64,000 nucleotides of DNA from Cupriavidus nantongensis (lineage in GTDB: Bacteria > Pseudomonadota > Gammaproteobacteria > Burkholderiales > Burkholderiaceae): the NCBI RefSeq assembly GCF_001598055.1, contig NZ_CP014844.1, forward strand, positions 1,426,001 to 1,490,000. The letters run 5' to 3'. The notes beneath the pieces were generated by a model. That model saw only the letters and a list, made by a program, of their open reading frames with translations. It was not told the origin of the DNA and did no database searches. Numbering within the stretch: the stretch's first letter is position 1; every line of letters starts with the position of its first letter. This document shows, one piece after another, positions 26,935-35,860 of this stretch. Both the position numbers and the translations under genes were made by a program.

Positions 26935-27852
26935 TCAGAGGCGGTTGTCTTCGGACGGGTATTCGTGCCAGTGCAGCTTCTTGCGCAGCGTGGCGTAGTA
27001 GTTGTAGCCCACCGGGTGCAGCAGGTTGATGGTCTTGTGCGAGCGCCGCACCACGATGCGGTCGCCCGGCAGCAGCGAGGTCAGCGACTGCATGTCGAAG
27101 TTGACGCTGGCGTCGCGCGCGCTCGCCACCTCGATCGTGACCTCGGCGTCGTGCGGCAGCACGATCGGCCGGTTCGACAGCGCATGCGGGGCGATCGGCA
27201 CCAGCACCACGCCCGACAGCGTGGGATGCAGGATCGGCCCGCCGGCCGACAGCGCGTAGGCCGTCGAGCCCGTCGCGGTCGACACGATCAGGCCGTCGGA
27301 ACGCTGGTTGTACATGAAGTGGCCGTCGACCGAAACCGCCAGCTCGACCATGCCGGAGATGCCGGAGCGGTTCACCACCACATCGTTAAGCGCAAGCGCG
27401 GAGAAGATGTCCATGTCGTCGCGCACCACGCGCGAGGCCAGCAGCAGCCTGGTCTCGGACTCGTAGCGGCCGTCGAGCATGTCGGGCAGCACGGTGTGCG
27501 CGTCTTCCAGCGCGATATCGGTCATGAAGCCGAGCCGCCCGTGGTTGACGCCGATCAGGGGCACGTCATAACCGGCCAGCTGGCGCGCGATGCCCAGCAG
27601 CGTGCCGTCGCCGCCCAGCACCACGGCGACGTCGGCCTGCGTGCCGATCTCTTCGGCGGACAGGGCGGGGTAGGCGGTCAGCCCGGTGGCCAGCGCGGTC
27701 TCGCGCTCGAACACCACATCCTGGCCGTTGCGCAGGATATAGGAGGCGATCTCTTCCAGCGGCCCTTCGATGCCGGCGGTGGAGTACCTGCCCACCAGGG
27801 CGACGGTCTTGAATGGAGTGCGCACGGCGCTGGCTTTGGCTGGGGCGGACAT
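26935..27852 (-). CDS. NAD kinase
   Basis: NAD kinase phosphorylates NAD to NADP. The 305-residue protein shows the GGDGTLL motif, [19 protein letters not shown], and the nucleotide-binding [22 protein letters not shown], of which [15 protein letters not shown] is diagnostic. The frame is open further upstream, but the ATG at 27852 fits the family length. It is divergent from hrcA with a 126-base intergenic region, and recN follows it, probably in the same transcript. Confidence 0.96.
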   Translation of the reverse strand: MSAPAKASAVRTPFKTVALVGRYSTAGIEGPLEEIASYILRNGQDVVFERETALATGLTAYPALSAEEIGTQADVAVVLGGDGTLLGIARQLAGYDVPLIGVNHGRLGFMTDIALEDAHTVLPDMLDGRYESETRLLLASRVVRDDMDIFSALALNDVVVNRSGISGMVELAVSVDGHFMYNQRSDGLIVSTATGSTAYALSAGGPILHPTLSGVVLVPIAPHALSNRPIVLPHDAEVTIEVASARDASVNFDMQSLTSLLPGDRIVVRRSHKTINLLHPVGYNYYATLRKKLHWHEYPSEDNRL

Positions 27853-27978
27853 GCCGGGATTAGACCATACCGCCGTGACCGTTGTCAGCAGGCGCCGGCG
27901 GCCCATCCGACAGCCCATCTGGCGGCACATCGGGCCGGTCCGCCAGAAGGTCCAAAACTTGCGTAAAATCGGGGCATC

Positions 27979-29013
27979 ATGGATGAACGTTCCAAAACGC
28001 TGCTCAAGACCCTGATCGAGCGCTACATTGCCGAGGGCCAGCCGGTCGGTTCCCGCACCCTGTCCAAGTACTCGGGGCTGGACCTGTCGCCGGCGACGAT
28101 ACGCAATGTGATGTCCGATCTCGAGGAAATGGGTTTTATCGCCAGCCCGCACACGTCGGCAGGCCGCATCCCGACGCCGCGCGGCTACCGGCTGTTCGTC
28201 GACTCGATGCTGACCGCCAAGCCGCTCGAGCGCAACGCCGACCTGGCCGAGCTGACCGGGCAGATCCAGGACCAGCTGGGCGGCCAGCAGCTGGGCCCGC
28301 AGCGGATGATCACCGCGGCGGCGCGCACGCTGTCCAACCTGTCGCACTTTGCCGGCGTGGTGATGACGCCGCGCCGCGCGCAGGCGTTCCGGCAGATCGA
28401 GTTCATGCGGCTGTCGGACAAGCGCATCCTGCTGATCATCGTCAGCCCCGAGGGCGACGTGCAGAACCGCATCATCCAGACCGAACTCCCCTACACGCCG
28501 GCGCAGCTGATCGAGGCCGCCAATTTCTTCAACTCGCACTATGCCGGCATGAGCTTCGACACCGTGCGCAGCCACTTGCGGCTTGAGCTGCAGGACCTGC
28601 GCCGCGACATGTCGCAGCTGATGCAGGCCGCGGTCGAGGCCGGCAGCACCGCCGAGGACGAGGACGACGACCACGTCTATATCAGCGGCGAGCGCAAGCT
28701 GCTCGAAGTCGACGACCTGGCTTCGAGCATGGACAAGCTGCGGAGGCTGTTCGACGTGTTCGAGCACAAGACCAGCCTGCTGCAGCTGCTGGACGTGTCC
28801 AGCCATGCGCAGGGCGTGCAGATCTTTATCGGCGGCGAAAGCCAGCTGGTGCCGATCGAAGACATGGCGGTGATCACCGCGCCGTACGAGGTCGACGGGC
28901 AGATCGTCGGCACGCTGGGGGTGATCGGCCCCACGCGCATGGCCTACGAGCGCGTGATCCCGATCGTCGACATTACCGCGCGGCTGCTGTCGAGCGCGCT
29001 GAGCCAGAACTAG
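27979..29013 (+). CDS. HrcA, heat-inducible transcription repressor
   Basis: HrcA represses groE and dnaK operons by binding the CIRCE element. The 344-residue protein has the N-terminal winged helix ([21 protein letters not shown], recognisable from [18 protein letters not shown] and [17 protein letters not shown]). I see no CIRCE inverted repeat upstream of it or of grpE in this window, so its targets are elsewhere. It starts a plus-strand series hrcA-hemH-hslR. Confidence 0.96.
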   Translation: MDERSKTLLKTLIERYIAEGQPVGSRTLSKYSGLDLSPATIRNVMSDLEEMGFIASPHTSAGRIPTPRGYRLFVDSMLTAKPLERNADLAELTGQIQDQLGGQQLGPQRMITAAARTLSNLSHFAGVVMTPRRAQAFRQIEFMRLSDKRILLIIVSPEGDVQNRIIQTELPYTPAQLIEAANFFNSHYAGMSFDTVRSHLRLELQDLRRDMSQLMQAAVEAGSTAEDEDDDHVYISGERKLLEVDDLASSMDKLRRLFDVFEHKTSLLQLLDVSSHAQGVQIFIGGESQLVPIEDMAVITAPYEVDGQIVGTLGVIGPTRMAYERVIPIVDITARLLSSALSQN

Positions 29014-29095
29014 TGGTCCGGCGTTCCGCTCTGAGCGGCGGCACCATCCCCGCCGGGCCCGCCCCGTCCCGGCATCGCGCCACCCCGGAAGCGAC

Positions 29096-30211
29096 ATGAC
29101 GTTTTCTCCCGAACCGGCCTACCAGCACGGCCAGGCGCCGCGCACGGCGATCCTGCTGGTCAACCTGGGCACCCCCGATGCCCCCACGCCCAAGGCGGTG
29201 GGGCGCTACCTGAAGCAATTCCTGTCCGATCCGCGCGTGGTCGAGATCCCGCGCGCGGCGTGGCTGCCGCTGCTGTACGGCGTGATCCTGCCGCTGCGCT
29301 CGCGCGCGTCGGCGCTCAAGTACGAATCGATCTGGCTGCGCGAGGCCCATATGACGGGCTCGCCGCTGCTGGTCTACAGCGAGCGCCAGGCGCACGCGCT
29401 GCAGCGGCTGCTGCACCAGAACGGCCACGACGTGACGGTGGCGTGCGCGATGCGCTACGGCAACCCGTCGATCGCCTCGGTGATGGAAGCGCTGCGCCGC
29501 CAGGGTTGCGAGCAGGTGCTGGTGCTGCCGATGTATCCGCAGTACTCGGGCACCACCACGGCCACCGCTTTCGACGAAGTGTTCCGGGTGATGGGCCAGT
29601 GGCGCAACCAGCCGGAGCTGCGGCTGGTCAAGCATTTCCATGACCATCCAGCGTATATCGCGGCGCTGCAGCAGCAGGTCGGCGCGTACTGGGCCCAGCA
29701 TGGCATGCCGGATTTCGGCCGGGGCGACAAGCTGATCCTGTCGTTCCACGGCGTGCCGCGGCGCACGCTGGAACTGGGCGATCCCTACCACTGCGAGTGC
29801 GTGAAGACCGGCCGCCTGCTGGGCGAGGCACTGGGCCTGCAGCCGGGGCAGTACCAGGTGACGTTCCAGTCGCGCTTCGGCAAGGCCGAGTGGCTGCAGC
29901 CCTATACCGCGCCCACGCTGGCGGAACTGGGCAAGGTCGGCGCCGGGCGCGTCGACGTGTTCTGCCCGGGCTTTCCGGCCGACTGCATCGAAACGCTGGA
30001 AGAAATCGCCATGGAAGGCCAGACTGAGTTCAAGGTCGCGGGCGGCAAGGATTTCCATTTCATTCCATGCATGAACGATGCCGCGCCGTGGGTAGCGGCG
30101 ATGGCGGAGATCGCGCTGCAGCACCTGCAGGGCTGGCCGCTGGCCACGCCGCATGCGCATGAACTGGAAGCGCGGCGCACGCGTGCGCAGGCGCGGGGAG
30201 CGGCGGCATGA
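29096..30211 (+). CDS. Ferrochelatase HemH
   Basis: HemH inserts Fe2+ into protoporphyrin IX, the last step of protoheme synthesis. The 371-residue protein has [14 protein letters not shown] at the start, [13 protein letters not shown], the metal-binding His in [10 protein letters not shown], and the C-terminal [16 protein letters not shown]. Its TGA overlaps the hslR ATG (ATGA), so the two are translationally coupled. Heme supply would serve the cytochromes encoded nearby, among others. Confidence 0.96.
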   Translation: MTFSPEPAYQHGQAPRTAILLVNLGTPDAPTPKAVGRYLKQFLSDPRVVEIPRAAWLPLLYGVILPLRSRASALKYESIWLREAHMTGSPLLVYSERQAHALQRLLHQNGHDVTVACAMRYGNPSIASVMEALRRQGCEQVLVLPMYPQYSGTTTATAFDEVFRVMGQWRNQPELRLVKHFHDHPAYIAALQQQVGAYWAQHGMPDFGRGDKLILSFHGVPRRTLELGDPYHCECVKTGRLLGEALGLQPGQYQVTFQSRFGKAEWLQPYTAPTLAELGKVGAGRVDVFCPGFPADCIETLEEIAMEGQTEFKVAGGKDFHFIPCMNDAAPWVAAMAEIALQHLQGWPLATPHAHELEARRTRAQARGAAA

Positions 30212-30603
30212 ACGTGGATTTCGACGCGGATGCGCGCCAGCGCATCGACAAATGGCTGTGGTGCGCGCGTTTCTTCAAGACGCGCTCGCTCGCGGCCGAA
30301 GCGGTGGAGCGCGGCAAGGTCACGGTCAATGGCCAGCTGTGCAAGAACTCGCGCGAGGTCAAGCCCGGCGACAAGGTTGCGCTGGAGGCACACCAGCAGC
30401 GCTGGGAACTGGAAGTGAAGGGCATCGCCGCGGCGCGCGGGCCGGCGCCGGTGGCGCAGACGCTGTACCAGGAAAGTGCCGAGAGCCAGTCGCGCCGGGC
30501 CGCCGACGCCGAGCGCCGGCGCCTGCAGCCGGAGCCATCGGCCCAGATCCAGGGCCGGCCGACCAAGCGCGACCGCCGCCGCATCGACGACTTCAACGGC
30601 TGA
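30208..30603 (+). CDS. Hsp15 (HslR), S4-domain ribosome rescue protein
   Basis: Hsp15 binds stalled 50S subunits carrying a nascent chain after heat shock. The 131-residue protein has an S4 RNA-binding domain ([18 protein letters not shown] through [16 protein letters not shown]) and a basic C-terminal tail ([15 protein letters not shown]) typical of HslR. The ATG overlaps hemH by 4 bases. A strong hairpin follows the stop. Position between hrcA and grpE fits a heat-shock role. Confidence 0.94.
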   Translation: MNVDFDADARQRIDKWLWCARFFKTRSLAAEAVERGKVTVNGQLCKNSREVKPGDKVALEAHQQRWELEVKGIAAARGPAPVAQTLYQESAESQSRRAADAERRRLQPEPSAQIQGRPTKRDRRRIDDFNG

Positions 30604-30610
30604 GACGGCA

Positions 30611-30642
30611 GCGCGGCGGTACCGTTGCCGGTGCCGCCGCGC
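30611..30642 (+). terminator. Long GC-rich hairpin after hslR
   Basis: GCGCGGCGGTACCG (30611-30624) pairs with CGGTGCCGCCGCGC (30629-30642) through 14 bp with a single G-U pair and a TTGC loop. It begins 8 bases after the hslR stop and separates it from a convergent small gene. No T run follows, so it may terminate weakly or protect the mRNA end. Confidence 0.6.
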
Positions 30643-30666
30643 GATGGACAGCCAGTTGGGGACAGC

Positions 30667-30840
30667 TTATTCCTGCGCCACGCCCGGGCTGACGAAGGGA
30701 ACGATGTAGTGCTTGAACACCGCCTTGCCGCTGCCATACTCCGTATCGCGCGGGGTGAAGGCGCCGGACAGGCAGATAAAGGCGGTCATGACCGCCAGTG
30801 CGGCCACGAGGCACAGCGTCACGACTGGGAGCTTATGCAT
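30667..30840 (-). CDS. Small single-pass membrane or secreted protein, unknown function
   Basis: The 57-residue product begins MHKLPVVTLCLVAALAVMTAF, a hydrophobic segment that is either a signal peptide or membrane anchor, then a short soluble tail (TPRDTEYGSGKAVFKHYIVPF). AAGG lies about 6 bases before the ATG at 30840, which supports translation; a longer in-frame reading to 31140 is low-complexity and rejected. It is divergent from grpE. I do not recognise the family. Confidence 0.6.
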   Translation of the reverse strand: MHKLPVVTLCLVAALAVMTAFICLSGAFTPRDTEYGSGKAVFKHYIVPFVSPGVAQE

Positions 30841-31011
30841 GGCCAACCTTTCGGAAGCGGCACAAAAATGAACCATCTCCTGGGCCCTCGCCATTTTTGT
30901 CATTTTTCTTACTAAGAATCTTAGTGAGCGCGCTGACGCAAAGCAATAAGGCGTCGATTGCAACAGGCGACGCTTTGTAACCGTGTGTTTCGGCGTCGCG
31001 CCGGCGCCACT

Positions 31012-31036
31012 CTTGAAATGCGGCGGGCTGCCACCA
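31012..31036 (+). promoter_or_regulatory. Probable sigma-32 heat-shock promoter of grpE
   Basis: CTTGAAA at 31012-31018 is a perfect sigma-32 -35 element. After a 12-base spacer CCACCA (31031-31036) resembles the CCCCAT -10 element at four of six positions. It lies about 80 bases before the grpE start. The -35 match is strong, the -10 only moderate. Confidence 0.55.
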
Positions 31037-31115
31037 CCTGTGTCGGGCACACGCCGATTTACCACCCGCGGCCAGCCCCTCGGCGGGCCGCGACACTGCA
31101 TTGATACGGATCGAC

Positions 31116-31700
31116 ATGGAAGACCAGAAGCAGACGCCATCCAACCAGACTGCGACGCCTGCGGGCGATGAGGCGGCCAATGCCACCAACGCCGCCACCG
31201 CCAGCCCGGAGACCGGCGCGCCCGACACTGCGGCGACCGCCGCGGACGACGTGGGGGCCCAGCTGGCCGCCCTGGAAGCCAAGGCCAGCGAGCATTACGA
31301 CCTGTACATGCGCGCCGTGGCCGAAGGCGAGAATATCCGCCGCCGGGCCCAGGAAGATGTCGCCAAGGCGCACAAGTTCGCGATCGAGAACTTTGCCGAC
31401 AACCTGCTGCCGGTGATGGACAGCCTGCAGGCCGCGCTGGCCGACGGCTCCGGCGATATCGCCAAGCTGCGCGAAGGCGTGGAACTGACCGCGCGCCAGC
31501 TGGCCGCCGCCTTCGAGCGCGGCAAGATCGTCGAGCTCAACCCGGTAGGCGAGAAGTTCGACCCGCACCGCCACCAGGCCATCTCGATGGTGCCGGCGGA
31601 GCAGGAGCCCAATACCGTGGTGACCGTGCTCCAGCGCGGCTACACCATTGCCGACCGCGTGCTGCGCCCGGCGCTGGTCACGGTGGCGGCGCCGAAGTAA
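31116..31700 (+). CDS. GrpE, nucleotide exchange factor of DnaK
   Basis: GrpE releases ADP from DnaK in the chaperone cycle. The 194-residue protein has a low-complexity Thr/Ala/Pro-rich start, a long helix ([28 protein letters not shown], recognised from [18 protein letters not shown]), and the beta-domain [13 protein letters not shown]...[19 protein letters not shown], recognised from [16 protein letters not shown]. The ATG at 31116 is preferred to an in-frame TTG 15 bases earlier. dnaK and dnaJ, which often follow grpE, are not here. Confidence 0.96.
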   Translation: MEDQKQTPSNQTATPAGDEAANATNAATASPETGAPDTAATAADDVGAQLAALEAKASEHYDLYMRAVAEGENIRRRAQEDVAKAHKFAIENFADNLLPVMDSLQAALADGSGDIAKLREGVELTARQLAAAFERGKIVELNPVGEKFDPHRHQAISMVPAEQEPNTVVTVLQRGYTIADRVLRPALVTVAAPK

Positions 31701-31808
31701 GCCGCCGCCAACGCCGTCCCGTCACGACGCGACGCCCGGTGCTTGCAGCCCCGGGCGTTCGTCATCGGCGAGCGCCGCATCCGGGCCGAACCGCATCAGG
31801 AGCCAACC

Positions 31809-32240
31809 ATGAGCACCGAACCGCAAGCCGGCGCGCCGGACCCGTCCGCGGCCCCGCATCTGGACCACCGCGCCTTTGACGCCTTTGCCATGCGCGAGGT
31901 CGACGACGCCTCCATCGACGGCGCCATCGCCGCGGCCGGCGATGCGCTGGTGTGCGTGTTCTTCTGGGGCGTGGACTGCTTCAACTGCGAAATGGCGAAG
32001 AAGGCCATGCTGGCCAATCCCGGGCCGGTGCGCGCGCTGGAGTTGCACTGGCTGCACGCCAACGTCTATGCGCACCCGGAACTGGGGCGGCGCTTCGGCC
32101 TGCACGGCATCCCGGTGTTCATGTTCTTCCAGAACGGCAAGAAGCTCGGCCGCGCCACCGGCTGGCACGGCCACGGGGAGTTTGCCGCGGCCGTGGCCAA
32201 TGCGCGCCTGAAGGCCAGCGGCAAGCCGCTGGCGGGCTAG
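31809..32240 (+). CDS. Thioredoxin-like protein next to grpE
   Basis: This 143-residue protein has a thioredoxin fold: a CFNC active site in FFWGVDCFNCEMAKKAM (about residues 55-71), the cis-Pro segment HGIPVFMFFQNGKKLGR and a final helix. It has no signal peptide, so it acts in the cytoplasm. AGGAG (31797-31801) lies 7 bases before the ATG. CFNC rather than CGPC implies a redox potential or specificity unlike housekeeping thioredoxin. The gene accompanies grpE in related betaproteobacteria, suggesting a stress link. Confidence 0.85.
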   Translation: MSTEPQAGAPDPSAAPHLDHRAFDAFAMREVDDASIDGAIAAAGDALVCVFFWGVDCFNCEMAKKAMLANPGPVRALELHWLHANVYAHPELGRRFGLHGIPVFMFFQNGKKLGRATGWHGHGEFAAAVANARLKASGKPLAG

Positions 32241-32260
32241 CGCGGGCCGCGTCTCATTGC

Positions 32261-32284
32261 ATCAGCGCATCAGCGCGTCAGCGC
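32261..32284. repeat. Three 8-bp tandem repeats spanning the pldA stop codon
   Basis: ATCAGCGC is repeated as ATCAGCGC-ATCAGCGC-GTCAGCGC. On the minus strand each unit carries TGA, and because the unit is 8 bases long the three TGA triplets fall in three different frames. One is the pldA stop (32270-32272). Confidence 0.7.
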
Positions 32285-33565
32285 ATAGCCGATGCGGAAC
32301 TGCCACGGCAGCTTGTGGTTGTAGTCGAGCAGGCTCTCGCCATAGCCGACGAAATATCCCGCCATCAGGTACCCGGCCGTGCCGGGGATCAGCCGCGCCA
32401 TCGGGTAGGTCAGCTGCGCGTCGACGCTGCCATACCACTTGCGCGTGCCCTTGCGCAGCGTCGCCGAAAACTCCCATGAATCCGGCCGCCCATAGGCGAT
32501 GCCCAGGTCCATGAAGCCGCGGTAGTGGGCGATGTCCGGGTTGTCGGCCTTTTCCACATAGGCGTAGAGCTTGGGCGCGACGCGCCAGTGCCAGTCGTTC
32601 TGGTCGCCGAAATAGAAGGTCGGCTTGACGAACACCGTATTGATGCTGCGCGACTCCACGCCGTTGCGGCCGTTGGATTCATGCTCCAGTCCGGTGGCCA
32701 GTGACATCCGGCTGATCACGCTGTTGCGCACGCCGGTATCCGACAGGTAGTAGAACAGGCTGGGCCGGTAGTTGGTGTCGCGGAACGGCGCCGAATCCTC
32801 GTTCAGGTCCCACAGCGAGAACTGGGTGTAGCTGAAGTAGAGGTTGTCGAACAGGCGCTTCGAGGCAGGGTCCTCGCCCTCGAAGATGCGGTACTTGAAG
32901 CTGAACTGGAATTTTGCGTTGGCGCCGCCGTTCGCACCGACCATGAAGTACATCGGGTCGTGGAACGACAGCCGGGCGCTGTCGCGCAGGTCGGCCGGGG
33001 CAGGGGCCGTGGCTTCGGCCGTGGTGATCCCGGTCACCGGCACGGGCGCGCTGTCGGCGGCGTCGGGAGTGTCTGCCGCGGCCGGCGCCTGGCTGGCCAC
33101 CGGTGGCGTCGACGTGGCCGCTTCGCCCGGCTGCGGCAGCCGGTTCAGCGTGACCAGCACCGGCGCGGCGTCGATGCCGGTGGCATCGAGCCGCACCTGG
33201 CCGCGCAGCACCGGCGGCAGTGTCACGGTGTAGCGGATGGCGCGATGCTCGCCACGGCGCAGGTTGACCACGGCGGGGCCGGAGACTTCGCGCCACAGCA
33301 CCAGGCGCACTGGCGCCAGCAGGTCGCCGGAGGCGGTCACCTCGAGTGTGTCGGGAATACGGTAGCGGCGCGTGGCGGTGTCGGCCGACACCACCAGGGT
33401 CAGCGTCAGCGGCTGGTTGCCGTCGATCACGCGCGGCGGCTGCAGCAGTGCCACGCCGGCATGGCCGGACAGCGGCCAGGCCAGCATCAGCGACAGGCAG
33501 AGGGGGGCGACGGCGCGGCTGGCTGGCGCCAGGCGCTGCCGCGAGAAAAATGCAGTAGGGGGCAT
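32270..33565 (-). CDS. Outer-membrane phospholipase A1 (PldA-like)
   Basis: PldA is an outer-membrane beta-barrel that hydrolyses phospholipids reaching the outer leaflet. The 431-residue protein has a signal peptide (LCLSLMLAWPLSGHAG), an unusual N-terminal region of about 200 residues including a Pro/Ala-rich linker, then the barrel with YFMVG, FSYTQFSLWDL and the catalytic segment GLEHESNGRNG (His and Ser) followed by SRSINT (Asn). The barrel alone is the family's normal length; the N-terminal part looks like an added immunoglobulin-like domain. The ATG at 33565 starts before the signal; a TTG at 33601 is an alternative. Confidence 0.88.
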   Translation of the reverse strand: MPPTAFFSRQRLAPASRAVAPLCLSLMLAWPLSGHAGVALLQPPRVIDGNQPLTLTLVVSADTATRRYRIPDTLEVTASGDLLAPVRLVLWREVSGPAVVNLRRGEHRAIRYTVTLPPVLRGQVRLDATGIDAAPVLVTLNRLPQPGEAATSTPPVASQAPAAADTPDAADSAPVPVTGITTAEATAPAPADLRDSARLSFHDPMYFMVGANGGANAKFQFSFKYRIFEGEDPASKRLFDNLYFSYTQFSLWDLNEDSAPFRDTNYRPSLFYYLSDTGVRNSVISRMSLATGLEHESNGRNGVESRSINTVFVKPTFYFGDQNDWHWRVAPKLYAYVEKADNPDIAHYRGFMDLGIAYGRPDSWEFSATLRKGTRKWYGSVDAQLTYPMARLIPGTAGYLMAGYFVGYGESLLDYNHKLPWQFRIGYALTR

Positions 33566-33697
33566 GAAGATGCGCGACGTTGCCGGGTGATGGCAACGCA
33601 ACTAGGGGAAAACTCGGAGCCCAAAGCCTACCACGCACGCCCAAAAGGGTTGTGAGGAATTGTACGCTGCACTTTTGCGCGTACCCGTGGTGCGCCG

Positions 33698-34129
33698 TCA
33701 GCGGTTGGCGCGGCGCCTGACGCAGTCGACGTAGTGGTCGCCGTCCGGCGGCTGGCCGCTGCGCTGCGCCTGCCACAGCATCTCGCCCAGGCATTCCATC
33801 ACCTGGTGCTGGGCTTCGTGCGGGGAATCGAGCCGGCGCGCCAGCGCCTCGTAGGCCTGGCGGATGCCGCGCGGCTGGTCGACCGAGACCTGCTCCGAAA
33901 TCGACAGGTGCATTGCCAGGTGCAGGAAGGGATTGGTCTGGCCTTGCTCGGGTGTGTAGTCCTGCGCCAGTGCGCCTTCGGTGTCGCGCAACAGCTCGTG
34001 GTACTCGGGGTGCTCGCCGATCCAGTCGACGGCGATGGCTTCCAGCGGGGTCAGCACGCCGCCTGCGATCTGCTTCTGCCAGGCATCGCAGAAGAACCGG
34101 CGGACTTCTTCTCGTGAGGGATTGAACAT
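33698..34129 (-). CDS. DUF1841 family protein, unknown function
   Basis: This 143-residue soluble protein begins MFNPSREEVRRFF and contains EGALAQDYTPEQGQTNPFLHLAMHLSI, from which NPFLHLAMHLSISEQ is the conserved core of the DUF1841 family. The His residues (HLAMH) and the late CLGEMLW and DCVRRR segments are typical. The family has no established function. The start at 34129 fits the conserved beginning. It stands alone, divergent from the EamA permease. Confidence 0.82.
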   Translation of the reverse strand: MFNPSREEVRRFFCDAWQKQIAGGVLTPLEAIAVDWIGEHPEYHELLRDTEGALAQDYTPEQGQTNPFLHLAMHLSISEQVSVDQPRGIRQAYEALARRLDSPHEAQHQVMECLGEMLWQAQRSGQPPDGDHYVDCVRRRANR

Positions 34130-34242
34130 GGTGGCGCCATTGTAGACGACGGGGGCGACCCTTGCCGGCGGCCCGACCGGTGGCCGAAATGACGGCGATG
34201 GTCCCAAGTAGAATGCGGGATCGCCGACTTCCTGCCTGCCCG

Positions 34243-35106
34243 ATGAGCCCTGCCGCCCCCAGCGCCCCCACCGCCCCGACCGCTGCCCGCGACAAGCTGG
34301 CCGGCGTGCTGCTGATCGCGGTCTCGGCCAGCGCCTTCGGCGCCATGGCCATCTTCGCCCGCTTTGCCTACGCCGCCGGCGCGGACGTGTACGGCCTGCT
34401 GCTGGTGCGCTTCCTGCTGGCCGCCGCGGCGCTGGCGTGGGTGATGCGCACGCGCGGCATCGCGCTGCCGCCGTGGCGGCGCGTGCTGGCGCTGGCGGCG
34501 ATGGGCGGCATCGGCTATGTCGGCCAGTCGTTCTGCTTCTTCAGCGCGCTCAACCATGCGCAGGCCAGCCTGGTGGCGCTGCTGCTGTACCTGTACCCGC
34601 TGTTCGTGACCATCCTCGCCGCCGTCTTCCTGAAAGAGCGGCTGACCACCGCCGCGGTGGTGGCGCTGGTGCTGTGCTCGGTGGGTGCCGGGCTGACCGT
34701 CGGCGGCGGCGCCGGCTCGCCGCTGGGGATCGCGCTGGGGCTGGCGGCGGCGGTGATCTATTCCGTCTACATCATCGTCGGCGCGCGCCTGACCGCCGGC
34801 GTCAACCCGATCGCTACCACCACCGTGATCTGCACCGCGGCGGCAGTGGTCTACGGCGTCGTCGGCGCGCTGCGCGCCGGCGCGGGCACGCCGCCGCAGT
34901 TCCCGGCCGATGCTGGCGGCTGGCTGGCGCTGGCGGGGATCGCGCTGTTGTCGACGGTGCTGGCGATCCTGACCTTCTTTGCCGGGCTGCAGCGGCTGGG
35001 CGCGGCGCAGGCGCTGGGCGGCGGCCTGATCCTGGCGGGCGTGCTGTGGCTGACCCGTCGCGGCAGCGCCCCGGCGCCGGCGCGGGCGGACATGCAAGAG
35101 AATTGA
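34243..35106 (+). CDS. EamA/DMT-family permease, possibly lacking one helix
   Basis: Drug/metabolite transporters of the EamA family normally have ten transmembrane helices in two repeats. The 287-residue protein shows the first five (through [15 protein letters not shown]) and three to four of the second half. After [13 protein letters not shown] the sequence goes directly to [13 protein letters not shown]; the usual STLEP-type helix 9 and the GE-x-L loop between these are missing. Loss of about 30-40 residues by recombination between similar AAQA-coding stretches would explain it. The protein may be impaired. Substrate unknown. Confidence 0.82.
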   Translation: MSPAAPSAPTAPTAARDKLAGVLLIAVSASAFGAMAIFARFAYAAGADVYGLLLVRFLLAAAALAWVMRTRGIALPPWRRVLALAAMGGIGYVGQSFCFFSALNHAQASLVALLLYLYPLFVTILAAVFLKERLTTAAVVALVLCSVGAGLTVGGGAGSPLGIALGLAAAVIYSVYIIVGARLTAGVNPIATTTVICTAAAVVYGVVGALRAGAGTPPQFPADAGGWLALAGIALLSTVLAILTFFAGLQRLGAAQALGGGLILAGVLWLTRRGSAPAPARADMQEN

Positions 35107-35195
35107 ACAGGTTGCTCAAAGGCGCTGGCGTGGGGCGCACCGGCGCTTGGGTACAATCGCTGCCTTCTTCCACCTCTCGTTCAGAAAGGACGCGC

Positions 35196-35783
35196 ATGTC
35201 CCAGATCGACCAAGCCGCGCTGGCGCAACTGTTCACCGAGGCCCGCACGCACAATGTGTGGCAGGACCGCCATGTGGATGACGCCGTGCTGCACCAGATC
35301 TATGAAGCGATGAAGTTCGGCCCGACCGCTGCCAACAGCAGCCCCGCGCGCATCGTGTTCGTCAAGAGCGCCGCCGAGAAGGCGCGCCTGGTGGAGTGCG
35401 TGTCGGCCGGCAACGTCGACAAGACGCGCTCGGCGCCGGTGACCGCGATCATCGCCTTCGACACTGCCTTCCACGACCAGCTGCCCAAGCTGTTCCCGCA
35501 CGCCGACGCCCGCTCCTGGTACGCCGGCAACGACGCCAAGATCGCCCGCGACGCGCTGATGAACAGCTCGCTGCAGGGCGGCTACTTTATCCTCGCGGCA
35601 CGCGCGCTGGGCCTGGACTGCGGCCCGATGGGCGGCTTCGATGCCGACAAGGTCAACGCGGCGTTCTTCCCGGACGGCAAGTGGCAGGTCAACTTCCTGT
35701 GCAACCTGGGCTATGGCGTGGCCGACAAGCTGTTCCCGCGCGGCCCGCGGCTGTCGTTCGACGAAGCCTGCCGCATCGTCTGA
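35196..35783 (+). CDS. RutE/HadB-like nitroreductase-family oxidoreductase
   Basis: These FMN enzymes reduce small carbonyl or nitro compounds; RutE reduces malonic semialdehyde in pyrimidine breakdown. The 195-residue protein has the family's [10 protein letters not shown], the Arg in [25 protein letters not shown] (recognised from [11 protein letters not shown]) and the C-terminal [15 protein letters not shown] lies 7 bases before the ATG. There is no rut operon here, so the specific substrate is unknown and 'RutE-like' is the safe call. A strong terminator follows. Confidence 0.88.
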   Translation: MSQIDQAALAQLFTEARTHNVWQDRHVDDAVLHQIYEAMKFGPTAANSSPARIVFVKSAAEKARLVECVSAGNVDKTRSAPVTAIIAFDTAFHDQLPKLFPHADARSWYAGNDAKIARDALMNSSLQGGYFILAARALGLDCGPMGGFDADKVNAAFFPDGKWQVNFLCNLGYGVADKLFPRGPRLSFDEACRIV

Positions 35784-35804
35784 GCGCGCTGCTTGCCAGC
35801 GAAC

Positions 35805-35839
35805 AAAAAAAGCGACCCGCGGTGGTCGCTTTTTTTTTT
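35805..35839. terminator. Bidirectional terminator between nitroreductase and coq4 genes
   Basis: AGCGACC (35811-35817) and GGTCGCT (35824-35830) form a 7-bp stem with six A residues before and nine T residues after, so it can serve both convergent genes. Confidence 0.9.
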
Positions 35840-35860
35840 GAGCCTTGCCTGGCGCAGCGA

